Source: Vicia villosa
Lineage: Eukaryota > Streptophyta > Magnoliopsida > Fabales > Fabaceae
Direction: 5' to 3'
Assembly (NCBI RefSeq): GCF_029867415.1
Contig: NC_081180.1
Coordinates: 20,108,308 to 20,172,307, forward strand
Length of the DNA: 64,000 bases
Part shown: positions 1-14,352 of the stretch, one piece after another
How positions within the stretch are numbered: position 1 is the stretch's first letter
Layout: every line of letters starts with the position of its first letter
The notes under the pieces: generated by a model
Told to the model about the DNA's origin: nothing
Seen by the model: only the letters and a program-made list of their open reading frames with translations
Databases searched by the model: none
Program-made: the position numbers and the translations under genes

Positions 1-752
1 CATGAAAGATACAAGCATCTAAATGTCCCCTTTATTATTGCCGAAAATGGAGTTGCAGATGAGACTGATTTGATCCGCCGGCCGTATCTGTTGGAGCATT
101 TGCTTGCTGTTTATGCAGCTATGATCAAGGTTTTGACTCTGAAAATTTCCTAACTATTATTTCATAAATACTAATTGCATCTTACACCTTCTTGTAATTG
201 TTCTACAGGGCGTGCCTGTGCTTGGTTACCTCTTCTGGACTATTTCTGATAACTGGGAGTGGGCTGATGGATATGGTCCCAAGTTTGGACTTGTTGCAGT
301 TGACCGGGCAAATAATCTTGCGCGGATCCCTCGTCCTTCTTACCATCTTTTTACAAAAGTTCGTATTTGCTGTCTTCATCCGTTTCTGTATTATTTGCTC
401 TGTCAAAAATTTGGTGACATTCTTAATGGACTCTTGATTTCAGGTTGTGACTACCGGTAAAGTTACAAGCGATGATCGTGATCAAGCTTGGAATGAACTT
501 CAAATAGCTGCTAGAGAGAAGAAAACAAGACCATTTTATCGAGCTGCGGACAAAAGTGGTTTGATGTTAGCAGGTGGACTTGATGAACCCATACAGCGAC
601 CTTTTATAGAAAGAGATTGGAGGTTTGGTCATTATGAGATGGATGGTCTTCAGGATAACTTAAACCGTTTCTATAGATTCATTATTCAACCATTACCCCT
701 AAAAAGGAAAAAACAATCTCAAAAGAAGGAATTAGTTCTTCAGCCTCTTTGA
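1..752 (+). CDS. SFR2: Galactolipid:galactolipid galactosyltransferase, SFR2-type (3' part of gene)
   Basis: The last three exons are visible: 1-129, 209-358 and 444-752 (stop TGA). They are joined by GT-AG introns and read in one frame from the first base. The encoded C-terminal part shows the glycoside hydrolase family 1 hallmark around IIAENGVADETD, whose Glu is the GH1 nucleophile position, and the conserved LGYLFWTISDNWEWADGY strand. A C-terminal extension beyond the barrel (WRFGHYEMDGLQDNLNRFYR and a basic tail) fits SENSITIVE TO FREEZING 2 rather than ordinary beta-glucosidases. By family knowledge SFR2 sits at the outer chloroplast envelope and transfers galactose between monogalactosyldiacylglycerols during freezing, making oligogalactolipids and diacylglycerol. 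The 5' part of the gene lies outside the window. No break is seen. Confidence 0.9.
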
Positions 753-2820
753 ACTTAGCCATTGATAATTTGTCAAATCTCATCCATCCCTTTATTATTC
801 GAAGTCACTTGTAAATTAATCTTTTGATCCCCACGTGAACCTAGCTTTAGGATTGTGATAATACTCTTGAAATTATTCTATCATGAATGTGTATATTTCA
901 AAAAGAAGTATTTGGTGAACTTTCTCCATACGATTTGCTGTTTTTGTTGTTGGTGAAAACATCATTACTGTTTGTTACATTAATATAGAGTATATCAATA
1001 TATCAATATTTCCTTTAAACAACAATGGAGTATATTAATATAGAGATTTACCTAAAGGATCTTTTCGCTAGTGTATTTTAGTAGATTTGAGTACACGAGA
1101 GTGAATTGTGAAACTCTCACTAATTATTAGACTTTTCCACGACCTAATATCAAAATTGGTTCCTTACATTTTTATAGGTGTGCCCCAACCTCTCTCTAAA
1201 AACTTAAAAATATTAGTGTACGAAAATGCATATATGTACGCATCTAAACTAGCAAGCCCAAAATAGTTGAGAACATTTTGGAACCAGTCATTTTTGAGTT
1301 GTTCCAGTTTCAAAATCTTCCTTATGTGATTTACGGATTTTAAACATGGACGCTCGCGTAAAAATAAATATATCATCATCCATCGCGATTAAATTAATAT
1401 AAAACACATGTATGATGTAATGCAAAAGGAAATAAATATACCTCTCATTCTCAAAATGTCTATTGTCATGGTTGTTTTTGGTCATTGTACCTGTAATAAA
1501 ATCATAAAATCACATTAAAATGCAGTCAGACAAAAAATCCAGAGATACATTTCCAGATAAACTCGCAAGTTAAAAAAATTGCAGAAACCGCGTTGATGCT
1601 CTAAACTCCAACCGAATGAGAATGCATGTCTATACAAGCTCCTTATTTCGAATGTAACTACTACCTACCTAATGCATCTTAACTAACCTATTTTAGCTAA
1701 TATATTCATCATATCTCAAAAAAAGAAATGAAATGAGTAACTTATCAAAGTGAGAGTAGTGGATGAAAAGCTTTAATGGAGTGAGTGAACTAACGAGCTC
1801 AAATGCGGTTTTAGTGAGTTTGCAGCAAATGAAGAAGGAAGGGCGAAGGATATGGCGCAAATATATGAATTAAACGCATCCGGAGATGCAACCGTAAACT
1901 TCAATGAATTTTGAATTAAGGATTGTTACACAGATGTATCTTCGGACTCACCCTAATAATGATACGGAGATGTTTCTCCGAATTAAATTTTGGAAAAATA
2001 TGGATGACACACCAATTTGTGTAAAAAAATGAATAAAAAAAATAGATCCAGAGCTACATCTCCAAATTCTTGAGGCAACCGTGACTTTTCACCGTAGTAG
2101 AAAAAGACCAATAGAATTTAGAGAACAATTCTAAAAAATAATATCAAAATTGGTCCTTACATTTTTATAGAGATACAAAATAATCCATATGTTAATTTTG
2201 ACTTATATTTGACCCATTGATCATTGATGTGTGAGGATAAAGAGATGCTGTTTTAGTGTTCCATGCGGATGAATCAACTAATATTTTACGGGTGAAGAAA
2301 CTTATTGAGATAACTGAATTTTGGTTTGATTAGTGAAATTACACTTACTTAGGCATGACAACAAAACTCGTATCTGCGGATACCCACCCCGAAGTTGACG
2401 GGGAAAATCCGTTTTGACTGAGTTTGGGTTCAAATTTGTGTTTTCTCCGATTACAAAAAATTAGAATGGGTTGGATATTATGAATGACAGACTAATGCTA
2501 CACTCACATCATCCTAATATGATTATATGCATATGCATATCCAACACTAAAACCTAAAGCATGTTCATAACCACAAATACAATTCATGACATCAATCAAC
2601 ATCCCAATAATTTTATTTGTAACTGCCCAAAGTTATAGTTGCAAAAACATGAACATGACAACATGAACAATACACATGACCAACACCGTTCATGAAATAC
2701 AACAAAAACCATCACCATTTATGTGTTAAAAATAGAAACCACTGACCCTAGCGAAGAACATAAACATTCAGAAGCGTGTGAGAGAGAATGGTAACATACC
2801 ATAATTCGAAGAGGATGAAG
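753..2820. other. Intergenic, AT-rich
   Basis: The start of this stretch is the 3' UTR and flank of the SFR2 gene. No convincing reading frame, RNA gene or bounded transposon was found. A short GC-richer piece near 2370-2420 (GGATACCCACCCCGAAG, then GGGGAAAATCC) resembles degraded ends of plant hAT-type MITEs, but no termini or target duplication could be defined. Confidence 0.5.
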
Positions 2821-2823
2821 ATT

Positions 2824-4413
2824 CACTACTACGGAAAAGTCATATCACAACGGTTGGAAAAGGGATACCACATCGGATGACCAAACATTGTGAGGTAATG
2901 GATGATTGTATGTATGAAGCTTTCAACCACTGGCGCGTGACCGTGATTATATGTCTGGAAGCGCGCTAACTATTATAACATTTATTCTAAATAACCGTTG
3001 TGATATAATTTAAAAAAAATCATTTAACAACGACTTTTCTAAACAACTGTAGTGATATATACACTCAGTTTATTATAACTTATGTGGAGTGTTTATTTCG
3101 CCATTGCTTACTAGAGATATAACATTTCATTCTAATTGATATCATTATAATATGACAAATTAAGCTATATTAGAAGAATTCTTCAACTCCTTATCCGCAT
3201 TTTGCTCTTTAATTATTAGAACTTGTTTTAATGCTCCTAGTTCTTCAACCCCTTCCTTCACCTCTAGTTCATTTTACAACATATTATTTACGTTGTAAAC
3301 TAAATTAGAGGTAAAGGAAGGGGAGGTTGAAAAATAAGAAGTATTAAACTAAGTTCTCATTATAAAAAGGGAAAAATACAGATAACGGACTAAAAGATTC
3401 TTGTCTACAATTAAACGTGTAACTTGTTTTCAAATATAACTTTATCTATCATATTATAATTTTCTAATGCAATTCAAAAAGTTATATATTCGATAAGGTG
3501 TTGGAAAAACAAGCAAACCATATAAGATATAATAAACTCATCTAAAAAAATATTATCAACAATATTCATCAACAACAAACCCTTAAATAACATTGAACAA
3601 ACCTGTACCACAATGGAATCCAAAATGAAAGGAAATGATGATGAAGCTGGAGTGAGAGCAGCAAACATGTGTTTTCAGCGCTCACTTTAGCTTCATGCTC
3701 GTTAATTTTTTCATCCATCCAAACATACCTATAAGTACAAACAAGCAGAAAAATAACAGTAAAGAAACAAGTTAGACCATTAAATTTTAGGATTTGAAAC
3801 AAATACAATATCTAAGACTTAAACATTATATGTTAGGGTTTGAAACATAAACAGTAAGTAGAACATAAACTTAAACAAAATTGGAACATAAGTTTATTGA
3901 ATGAGCCTAGATAGCCATTGGTTTGAAGAGGACGACATAGCTGTATTAATTTGGTGTAGACGAATTTGAATGTTACTGTAGGTGAGATTACATAGAAGTT
4001 AGGGTTATGTTTTGCGAGAGAAGAGTGAAATAGGTTAGGATTTTCTTTTGAGAGAAACGACTGTTATGTATTGAGGGAGAGATAATTTCGCTTATATATA
4101 AATAAATATCACCTTTCACCACGGTTGATAAGTCGAACCATGGTGAAATGTTTGAACATTACACCACGATTGACTAAAAGAATCATTGTGATATACAAGG
4201 ACAATCCCATTTTGTGACGATAAAATGAGAAATTGAAGGAGCTGAGATTCAAACCATGTAACTCCGAGTACATTTCACTACGAGTTTTAACAATGACTGA
4301 AGTGAAATATCTTTTAGTAAACCCAAAAAAAAGTCCCAAAAATGAGATGTTACCACGATTAATAAGGAGACCGTGGTAATATTATTTTACGAAAGATATT
4401 TTTCATAGTAGCG
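2824..4413. mobile_element. Non-autonomous CACTA-like DNA transposon
   Basis: The left end reads CACTACTACGGAAAAG. The right end read on the other strand is CGCTACTATGAAAAAT, an imperfect terminal inverted repeat of about 15 bp. Three-base direct repeats ATT flank it (2821-2823 and 4414-4416), the target-site size of CACTA (En/Spm) elements. Subterminal zones carry many short hairpins built on CAC-ACGGTTG, for example 4114-4148, 4159-4194, 4271-4310 and 4349-4380. Dense subterminal repeats are typical of CACTA ends. There is no transposase frame. The same hairpin theme continues to about 4870, where TAGTAGAA followed by another ATT gives an alternative right end at 4871. The outer boundary is therefore not certain. 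Confidence 0.6.
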
Positions 4414-4871
4414 ATTTCGTTTCCAGCAATGAAAGATGGTGAAGATTCCACTATCGTTGTCGTCTCGTTTACTAGGATACCCTTGTGTTCGGTGTTACAA
4501 ACGAAATAAAGTACTTCTTATGTTTTAATTTTGTGAGAAAGAATTTCACAACGGTTGCAAGCATCAACCGTAGTGAACTATGGAATATATAACCATTATT
4601 GAATGAAACAAACGTAGTTGTCATACTTTCAATTTTTAAATAATAATAAATGTTAAGGGACACATGTTTATTTTTATTGAAGAAAATGGAAACATATTGA
4701 TGCTAATATTTAAAGTTTGTAACCCAAATTTTATGACCACGATTGTTTTTAACTGTGAAGAAAAATTTCTTAATAAAAAAAATTATGTGCGTAAAAAATG
4801 AGATATTATTATGGTGACTAAATGGTCATATTAATATAGTGTAATGGAAAATATATTTTATAATAGTAGAA
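4414..4871. repeat. Continuation of CACTA-type subterminal hairpin repeats
   Basis: Further palindromes of the same family lie outside the preferred right end, e.g. 4546-4577 (CACAACGGTTG ... CAACCGTAGTG) and around 4730-4760. Either the transposon really ends near 4871, or a second related element is joined here. Confidence 0.45.
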
Positions 4872-6720
4872 ATTGTTTGGAGAGATAGAATGGTAAAGAG
4901 AATCAAGTATCTTAGGTAGTTCCGATCCTCTTGAGCCTGCCTTTGATGTGTTTTTTTATGAAAAATATTGCTAAAGACATTCTAATTGAAGGGGTGGAAT
5001 CATCCTGCCTCTCCAGTAGAGAGTATATAAGTATCATTAAGGACTTCCATTAATCTAAGAATGGAAATAGACTAGTCATCGGGGAGACAAATTAAGGGTC
5101 TGTTTGAAATAGTTTTTGTTTTTAGTTTTTAAAAACTGAAAAGTAAAAATCAAAACACAATTTAGCCATTTCAGTTTTTTGCTTTTAAAAACTGAAAAAT
5201 TGTGAAGAGTTTTTAAAAACACATTTGTAAAATATTATATTCAAACAAGTTTTTAGTTTTTAAATTTTCAAAAACTAAAATAGTGTTCATAATTTCCTCC
5301 CAAATTTTGGAAGAATTTTTAATTTCTTCAATAATTTGAATATTATTTTTTGTAAGGGATTTATTTGAATTTTTTGTTGTTGTGAAGAGATGATTTAGAT
5401 ACTAACTTTTTTTTGTGCAAGAGACTAATTTGGATATTCTTTTTTGTAAGACTAATTTGAATTCCTCATTTTTTTTTAAAATAGTTTTTTTAATTATATT
5501 ATTTAATTAGACACTAATTTTTTCAAATAATTCAAATTTTTATGTCACCTAGTTATCTTTTCCTTTTCTTATTGGTTAGGTTTTTTTTGACGGTTTGTTT
5601 TATTGGTTACTAGTCCATTATAATTTCTACACGCTACTCAAATTCAATAATGACCTCCTAATAGAAAATGTTGTCCTTCAGAATAAATCAGTGAGACACA
5701 AACAAGTGAATAGCTCCAAAGATGAACAAGTGGATTTTCAATTTATCTTGATAAGGGACTACCAAACCCAATGAGCAACAGAAGGACTAATGGCTGGTTT
5801 TTGACAAAGAAAATTGACATGCACATTGCTAGTGCCTTGCCCCATCTATAGTGGTGGGAATTTGAATCATCTAATTGAAGTCACATAATTACCCATCCAT
5901 TCACACCTATGAATTTTAATGACCGTCGATTGAGATCTGATCATTTTATTAAATATAAATATTAATTTTTATTTTATAACTAAAATATTAAATATAAATC
6001 TAATTTGTGTGAGTTTGATCGATCTGTCATTAAAATATTAAATGCGTAAATGTGTGTTTCTTTGACGACAGATAAACCTAAATCAGAGTGGTGATGATTA
6101 TTGTATTTTTGGCCAAACAAGTTGGGTTGTCTCATGGGCTAAGGCTTTTGTGCGGTGATTGAGTAAGGCCCACTTCAAAAAAGTGCACATTATCATTTGT
6201 GAGCAACTTTTCCCACTCTAATCCAGAACTAAATGTGTTTGTGGGATGATTTTGATAAGTTTTAAAACAAAATCTTTTATAACTCAAAAATAGAATTATA
6301 TGTTTTCATTTGGATTGATTGATTTATATAAAAATATTCACTCGATTTCATTTAATGTAGTTTAATTTAGACTAATTTCTAGATATATAAATAATAATAA
6401 TAATAATAATTTTATTAATATTAATATTATAAATACTGTAAAATTATATTAAAAATTAATATTATAAAATAATATATAAAATAGTAAAAATCATATTTAA
6501 TTAAAATAATAACTAATTTTAAAATTAATAAATAATAGATTAATATAATATATCATACTCAAAAAAAAATTAAAAATATATCAACGTAATTTAGTAGGTA
6601 TAAAAAAAGAAATACAAAATCCGATTGTTTCACTTTTACAAAATAACAGGTGCAATTTTTAATTTAAAAAATTAATTTACAGCTTTAATTTGAATTTAAA
6701 CATCTCTATTCTATTCTAGC
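4872..6720. other. Intergenic, AT-rich, no gene seen
   Basis: No supported coding or RNA feature. 5097-5290 contains repeated A/T blocks (TTTTTAGTTTTTAAAAACTGAAAA and its complement type) that look like a degraded foldback MITE without clear ends. 6385-6560 is simple (AAT)-rich sequence. Confidence 0.4.
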
Positions 6721-6996
6721 ACTCCCTCCATCTCAAAATAAAAATCTTTTAAGAATGTTATGCATAGATTAAAAAAACATGATTAAATAATTAAATATAA
6801 CAATTTTATAAAATTGCTCTTAATTACTATTGGTTGTCATAAAGTTGGTTTGTCATATTATACATTTATTGAAAGTAGTGTAGACAATATTTACTAGAAA
6901 TAAAGTTGGTAAAAATTAACTAATGTTATATTAAAATATAAAAAGATTTTTATGTTAGAACAAATTCCCTTACTTTTATTTTAGGACAGAAAAAAT
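6721..6996. mobile_element. Stowaway-like MITE, degenerate
   Basis: The left end reads CTCCCTCCATCTCAAAATAA, matching the Stowaway (Tc1/mariner) terminal consensus CTCCCTCCGTCCCA. The right end TTATTTTAGGACAGAAAAAA is a decayed complement of it. The interior is AT-rich and non-coding. A flanking TA duplication is not clear. Confidence 0.5.
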
Positions 6997-7172
6997 AATA
7001 TGAAGTGAGACACTAAATAATTATTAAGAAGAATGTTCAATATTGAAAGATATATTTACATGAAACTCGTAGATTGGTGAGAGCACCAAATTCTAATGAG
7101 TAGGAAAAGATCCTCTCTTGTCATTTTGTGACACCACAATCCCAAATGCTACCAAACACTCACATTTCTGCA

Positions 7173-7180
7173 CTATAAAA
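7173..7180 (+). promoter_or_regulatory. Probable TATA box of the carboxypeptidase-like gene
   Basis: CTATAAAA lies about 75 bases upstream of the ATG at 7252. This is a usual plant TATA-to-start distance with a short 5' UTR. Confidence 0.6.
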
Positions 7181-7251
7181 GCATTCAATGCATTTACATT
7201 ACTTTTGACTCAAATTAAACAAACCAATTAATTTCATTTTAGCTTAAAAAT

Positions 7252-9645
7252 ATGAGTGTTTCTCTTTCTCTCCTCAAATTCCTATGTTTCTTTCTTGTAA
7301 CTATCACTTCTTCATTCTTCACCAAACCACCTCAAATAAATGCTGAAACCTATGAATCTGATAGAATAACTGATTTACCAGAACAACCTTCAACACCATC
7401 AATCTCACACTTTTCAGGTTACATCAATGTCAATGAAGATCATGGAAGAGCACTTTTCTATTGGTTCTTTGAAGCTCAATCTCAACCCTCTAATAAGCCT
7501 CTCCTTCTTTGGCTCAATGGAGGTCTTTCATCATTTCATATTAGTTTATAAATTATATTTATTAAACTATTTTAGCGAGTCGATCATGATAATAAGATGT
7601 TTTCAACTTATTTTCATAAACTTTTTTCCGGTGTGAATTAGGACCTGGATGCTCCTCGATTGGATACGGTGCTGCTGTTGAGATAGGACCTCTTTTAGTC
7701 GACAAAAATGGCGAAGGACTATTATTCAACCCGTACTCTTGGAATCAAGGTTTATATTTTCTTTCCATTTAACAGCGCAGTTTGTGACAGTTTATCTTCT
7801 ATTTCTGTATAATCTTATTTTATATACTATACAGTATTTATGTTTTTTTTCACTATCTATGTTTTTATCCAATTATTATTGTTTGCCAATAAATGTTTCA
7901 AAATGAACAAAAAGACTAATGATCTCATTTCACCATTATGCAGAAGCAAATTTGTTATTTGTGGAATCTCCTGTTGGAGTTGGATTTTCTTACACAAACA
8001 CTTCTTCTGATCTCACAATTTTAGAGGATCATTTTGTTGGTGAGTTTTCATTCTATAATATAATCTAATCTAATTTTGTTATAAGTCACTATATTTAATT
8101 ATAAATTACTTGAATCAGCTGAAGATACCTACAATTTCTTGGTGAATTGGCTACAAAAATTTCCACAGTATAATTCCAAGGACTTTTTCATCGCCGGAGA
8201 AAGCTATGCAGGTTTTTCCACATTTAAAACAAACACTTCAGATTAAAGATGTGTCTGGTATCTGATATGGCTCACGTGTGTGTTTCAGGCCACTATATCC
8301 CTCAGCTTGCAGAGTTAATCTTTGATAGAAACAAAGACAGAAACACATACTCCTTTATAAATCTTAAAGGTTTCATTGTAAGTAAATCCTTCTTAGGACT
8401 TGTATAAATTTCAAATCCGTCTATAAGAGCGTGTAAGGCGAGCTATCACATAAAGTCTTTATTTGTTATTTTTTCATGATTAAACTGCGACTAATCTATA
8501 TAAAATTTCTAAAAATTTGAGACGACCTGATAAATCTATACATAATTTTTTTCAGGTAGGGAATCCAGAAACTGAAAATTACTATGACTCTAAAGGCCTT
8601 CTAGAATTTGCATGGAGTCATGCAGTTATATCAGATGACCAATATGAGAAAGCAAAACAAGTTTGTGATTTCAAACAATCTCAATGGTCTCCTGAATGCA
8701 ATCAGGCCATGAATGAACTCTATAATGATTACTCAGAAATTGACATATACAACATTTACGCACCAGCTTGTCGATTAAATACTACATCCTCAGTAACAAG
8801 TAATGTCGATTATAGGTTCAAGAGAATGCGAATTTTCGGAGGCTATGATCCTTGTTATTCCTCGTATGCAGAAGAATATTTCAATAGAGTAGATGTTCAA
8901 TCATCTTTACTCTCAAATACTAAAACAGAAAACAGTCACATAACATGGAAAGTTTGCAAGTAAGCATTATCTACGAATCATAGACTCAGACACAGACACA
9001 AATATCAGACACAATACTGATACTGACACGTTGACACTGCTAATAATTAAAAAAAAAAAAAAAATTAATTTTGATCTGTGTCTTATTTTTCAGTGCTTCC
9101 ATATTGAGAACATATAACTTCTCTGTTTTTTCTGTGCTACCAATCTACACCAAACTCATTAATGGTGGCCTTAAGATATGGATTTACAGGTATATTTATT
9201 AGTCATGACTTTATGGTTACATGGCTTTGAACTTAATACATGTAGTTGAATAGAATTTTTAGGCATCGGTGAAAGAGTCACAAATTCATGTTGTTTTTTT
9301 AAATTAATAGTGGTGATGCAGATGGTAGAATTCCTGTGATGGGAACACGTTATTGTATTGAAGCTCTTGAGTTACCTCTAAAGTCTACTTGGAGGCCTTG
9401 GTACCATAACAATCAGGTCCTTCATTTATTTTAACATATTAATCACCAGATGAATAATTGAGATGTCGCTGATTCGAATCTGCGTTCTTCTGCTACAGGT
9501 TGGTGGAAGGATAGTGGAGTATGAAGGATTGACATATGTGACAGTAAGAGGAGCTGGACATTTAGTGCCTCTAAACAAGCCAACTGAGGCTCTATCTCTT
9601 ATTCATTCTTTTCTCACTGGAGAACATCTCCCTACTACACGTTAA
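7252..9645 (+). CDS. Serine carboxypeptidase-like protein (S10 family), complete
   Basis: Nine exons join in frame: 7252-7522, 7642-7749, 7944-8039, 8119-8211, 8289-8377, 8556-8959, 9094-9189, 9311-9416 and 9499-9645. All introns are GT-AG. The total is 1410 nt, or 469 residues, normal for family S10. Residues 1 to about 31 form a hydrophobic signal peptide. Core motifs follow in order: [15 protein letters not shown] (oxyanion region), [18 protein letters not shown] with the catalytic Ser at about 187, GDADGR with the catalytic Asp (about 388-390), and GAGHLVP with His at about 442. All triad residues are present, so it could be an active vacuolar or secreted carboxypeptidase. Related SCPL enzymes act as acyltransferases, and sequence alone does not decide. 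No frameshift or stop was found. The start is the first ATG after the TATA box. Confidence 0.9.
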
Positions 9646-9723
9646 TCATCATGATGAGTTACAAATTTATTAGATATATATATATGATTAATGAAAACCC
9701 TGCTTTGCTGATGTATCATTATT

Positions 9724-9729
9724 CAATAA
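9724..9729 (+). promoter_or_regulatory. Possible polyadenylation signal
   Basis: AATAAA lies about 80 bases after the carboxypeptidase-like stop codon, in an AT-rich 3' flank. Confidence 0.4.
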
Positions 9730-10486
9730 ATGAAAAATAATGTAAAAATTAGATGATTGATGTGTGATATATATTAAACTTAAATCTTTATTTCTTATAT
9801 TGATATATTTAAATAAATAAGTTTAACTATATTTAAATAGGCTAATTAGTTAAGATGATATTAAATTTTTGTAATGTTATATTTGTGAATGTTCTTAAAT
9901 AAGGGTGTGGCAAAGATTCCCGCACTATGAGGTGACACCCGAGTGATACTTTTGTGTAGTAGGGGCTTTCCCTCCAAATAATACACGTGCACAACGTTAC
10001 TTTTTCTCCATCAGTTATGCAGATTGGGTTATACCGTGACTTCTGGAAGAATAGGTAGTCAACAACCTTTCTTAGTTAAGGAAGAGCGGTAACTATTTTT
10101 TAGGGTTTCCTAAGTCTTAGGTCTAAGAGCCTCATTAAATACCTCTCTGCCAACAGGAGAAGGGGACAAATCATTCATACCCTAAATACAATGCTCACAT
10201 ACAGAGCCACTCAACTCATATGAGTTGGCCCTCTAAAACCACCATAAACGTTGTAGCACCACCATACAAGGCCTCTCGCCGCCGCAGAAAAACCCTTATC
10301 ACCCTAAAATATTATAAACCTACTAAGTTCTATGAGTATCTCATATCCTTGTAAGGATACCATGCACACCTGTACTTTTTGACCAGCACAGCGGCGCCTC
10401 CATAAAACTAACTTGGGCCACACCTTTTTCATTACAATCACCATACTCACTGCTACCATCCACTCTTATACCTAGCCATCCCAGCC
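9730..10486. other. Intergenic, then likely leader/LTR remnant of a gypsy element
   Basis: The first part is AT-rich flank. From about 9900 the base composition becomes less AT-rich and leads without a break into the gypsy gag remnant. This suggests decayed LTR or 5' leader, but no LTR boundary could be fixed. Confidence 0.35.
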
Positions 10487-11174
10487 ATGGTTAACAACAG
10501 AGATCCATCCCCTATGGCGGAGGATACCATTGGTAGTGGTGATGCCAACGCTCCGACGAATATGCCATGGACGAACTACGCCGTCAAAATCAAACACTAT
10601 AGAATAACATCCACAATATCAAAAGGTGCAAACAAGAGCCCAATCCCCAGAAGAGATGGAAGTACTGGATCCTTAACCACTCTCAGAAGAAATATGGGAA
10701 GCGTTTGTCCTTGAAGGATTTAAACCTCCATCTCTGGCCAAGTTTGAATGGTGCAATGATCTTTATGATCATGTCACTTCCACTAACACACAAATGACTT
10801 TTATTGGAGAACCTGACTCTCTGAAGTGAAAATTTTTGTTTGGAACCTTCAGGGACGCAACCTCTCGATGGTATATGGTTCTACCCCGAGCCTCCATCGC
10901 CATTTATCAAGAACTAGTGAAGAAGCTCGTACACTTGTTTGTCGCCAATCATAATAAGAAGATGTCTACCACCAGCCTGTTCAACATATGACATGGTTCT
11001 CTATAGTCGTTGAGGGACTATTTCTTGCGGCTCAATGAAACCGCCATCAGGGTCGTTCCCCCTAACCAAGAAATACTTGTAGAATCATTCCAAAATGGAC
11101 TCAAGGAGAGAAACTTCAACAAGTCTCTCTCCTAAAAGCCAACACTTTCATTAGAGGAGTGGTCACCAAGGCGG
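10487..11174 (+). pseudogene. Degenerate Ty3/gypsy gag fragment
   Basis: The first 75 codons are open from ATG 10487. Beyond a frame change near 10710, conceptual translation gives a recognisable retrotransposon gag domain: FIGEPDSLK, then FGTFRDATSRWYMVLP, SIAIYQELVKKLVHLFV, SLRDYFLRLNETAIRV and ESFQNGLKERNF. Several stops interrupt it (e.g. near 10827, 10990 and 11005). The order WY-LP, then I-Y-L, then F, then LR-Y, then F-GL is the usual Retrotrans_gag pattern of Ty3/gypsy elements. No protease or pol follows, because the sequence runs into an LTR at 11175. Confidence 0.65.
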
Positions 11175-12350
11175 TGTTGGACTTGAGACTTCACACATAA
11201 GAGGGGGAGGGCGGTGAATTGTGTGGTTTAAAAAAAATTGGTTTTGAAAACTTTTGGCAAGTTAAATCAGAGTTTAAAAACAGAAAATAAAAGTTAAGGG
11301 AAGAAGAAGAACATCGAGAATTATAGAGGTTCAGTCAAAACAAAAAAGGACCTACTTCTCTCCCCATGATTTGGTCTTGAGAGTTTCCAATAATACTTGA
11401 GAGATTTTAGTAGGAAAGACTCACAAACCACCTTATACAAGGAAATGGTGGTCAACTTTCAACCAAAATATTGAAAGACGATAGATATGGACGTTTGCGT
11501 CTTTTCTCCAAAATATTACTGAGAGTGAAGTGGCCAAGTTTCCGTCCCAATTGCGGATTGAAGCGGTTAGTCTCCTTTCCACGAACACGGACCTTGTAGC
11601 CCTTATTCTTCAAGTTCTAAAAAATCTGAGCTCAATTTTGGTTTAACATGATAACCAAATAACCTCTAAGATTTTTACCGGGCTGATCTCAAACCTAGGA
11701 AGATTTTACTATTGGCTAATCTTCAACCAATCTTGGTTTTACAGGCTAAGCAAGAACCAGAGGGAGAAATTTATAACGACCAATCTTCCACCAATCTGTT
11801 TTTTAACAGGCTAACCAAGAACCAAAGGAAGATTTTAAAATCGGGTAATCTTTAACCTAAATCGGAACTGATCACACAATCTCCAACCAATTTTACCCTT
11901 TCAAAATTAACCAAATAACCTCACTCACAAAGAGACTTTCCTTACAAAAGCATTTGACTATAACATCTATTGAGCTATAACATCTGATCTTTGAAGCAAC
12001 AACTTATATTTGATGTAAACTTTGTTTTCTTATTTGAAGCAACAACTTCTTATAGACCTATTTCTTCTGGAGATACTTGAGACTTATGAAGCAGTAGCTT
12101 ATTGAGAAGTACACATGAGATCCATTTTTCTGAGTAACATTCAGCATTCCTTAGAACTACTGATGTTGCGAATAGTCTTTGTGACGACAGCATATCTGAT
12201 GATTCTTTAGACAACAGTTCTAAATCATACAGAGCTTCTGATCTGCACACTCAAGAAAACATTAGAAATACAATTGTTTATATATAAAATATATGTGTTG
12301 TTATCATCAAAACTTACAAATAAAGTGCAAAACCAAATCTTGTTCTAACA
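11175..12350 (-). repeat. Sirevirus-like LTR (solo or truncated), minus orientation
   Basis: Read on the minus strand it starts TGTTAGAACAAGATTTGG and ends GAAGTCTCAAGTCCAACA, so it has TG...CA termini. The TGTTAGAACAAG start is shared with the complete Sirevirus-type LTRs at 14353-15646 and 22166-23484. Its end resembles the end of the LTR at 61798-63597. No primer-binding site, polypurine tract or matching target duplication flanks it (GGCGG on the left, TAGGT on the right). It is therefore either a solo LTR whose duplication has decayed or a truncated end. Confidence 0.5.
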
Positions 12351-14325
<1,975 letters not shown>

Positions 14326-14326
14326 A

Positions 14327-14340
14327 ATTGGTGCGGTGAG
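14327..14340 (+). promoter_or_regulatory. Primer-binding-site region of the Tork-type element
   Basis: ATTGGTGCGGTGAG directly follows the LTR end. It is not the common initiator-Met primer site (TGGTATCAGAGC), and the priming tRNA was not identified. Confidence 0.4.
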
Positions 14341-14352
14341 CGTGGAGAAGAT

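Noticed and set aside
3474..4663. Several 60-80 codon minus-strand frames
   Set aside because: They overlap the CACTA-like element and its hairpin repeats and show no domain.
5097..5290. Foldback MITE
   Set aside because: The inverted A/T blocks are too simple in sequence, and no termini or target duplication could be set.
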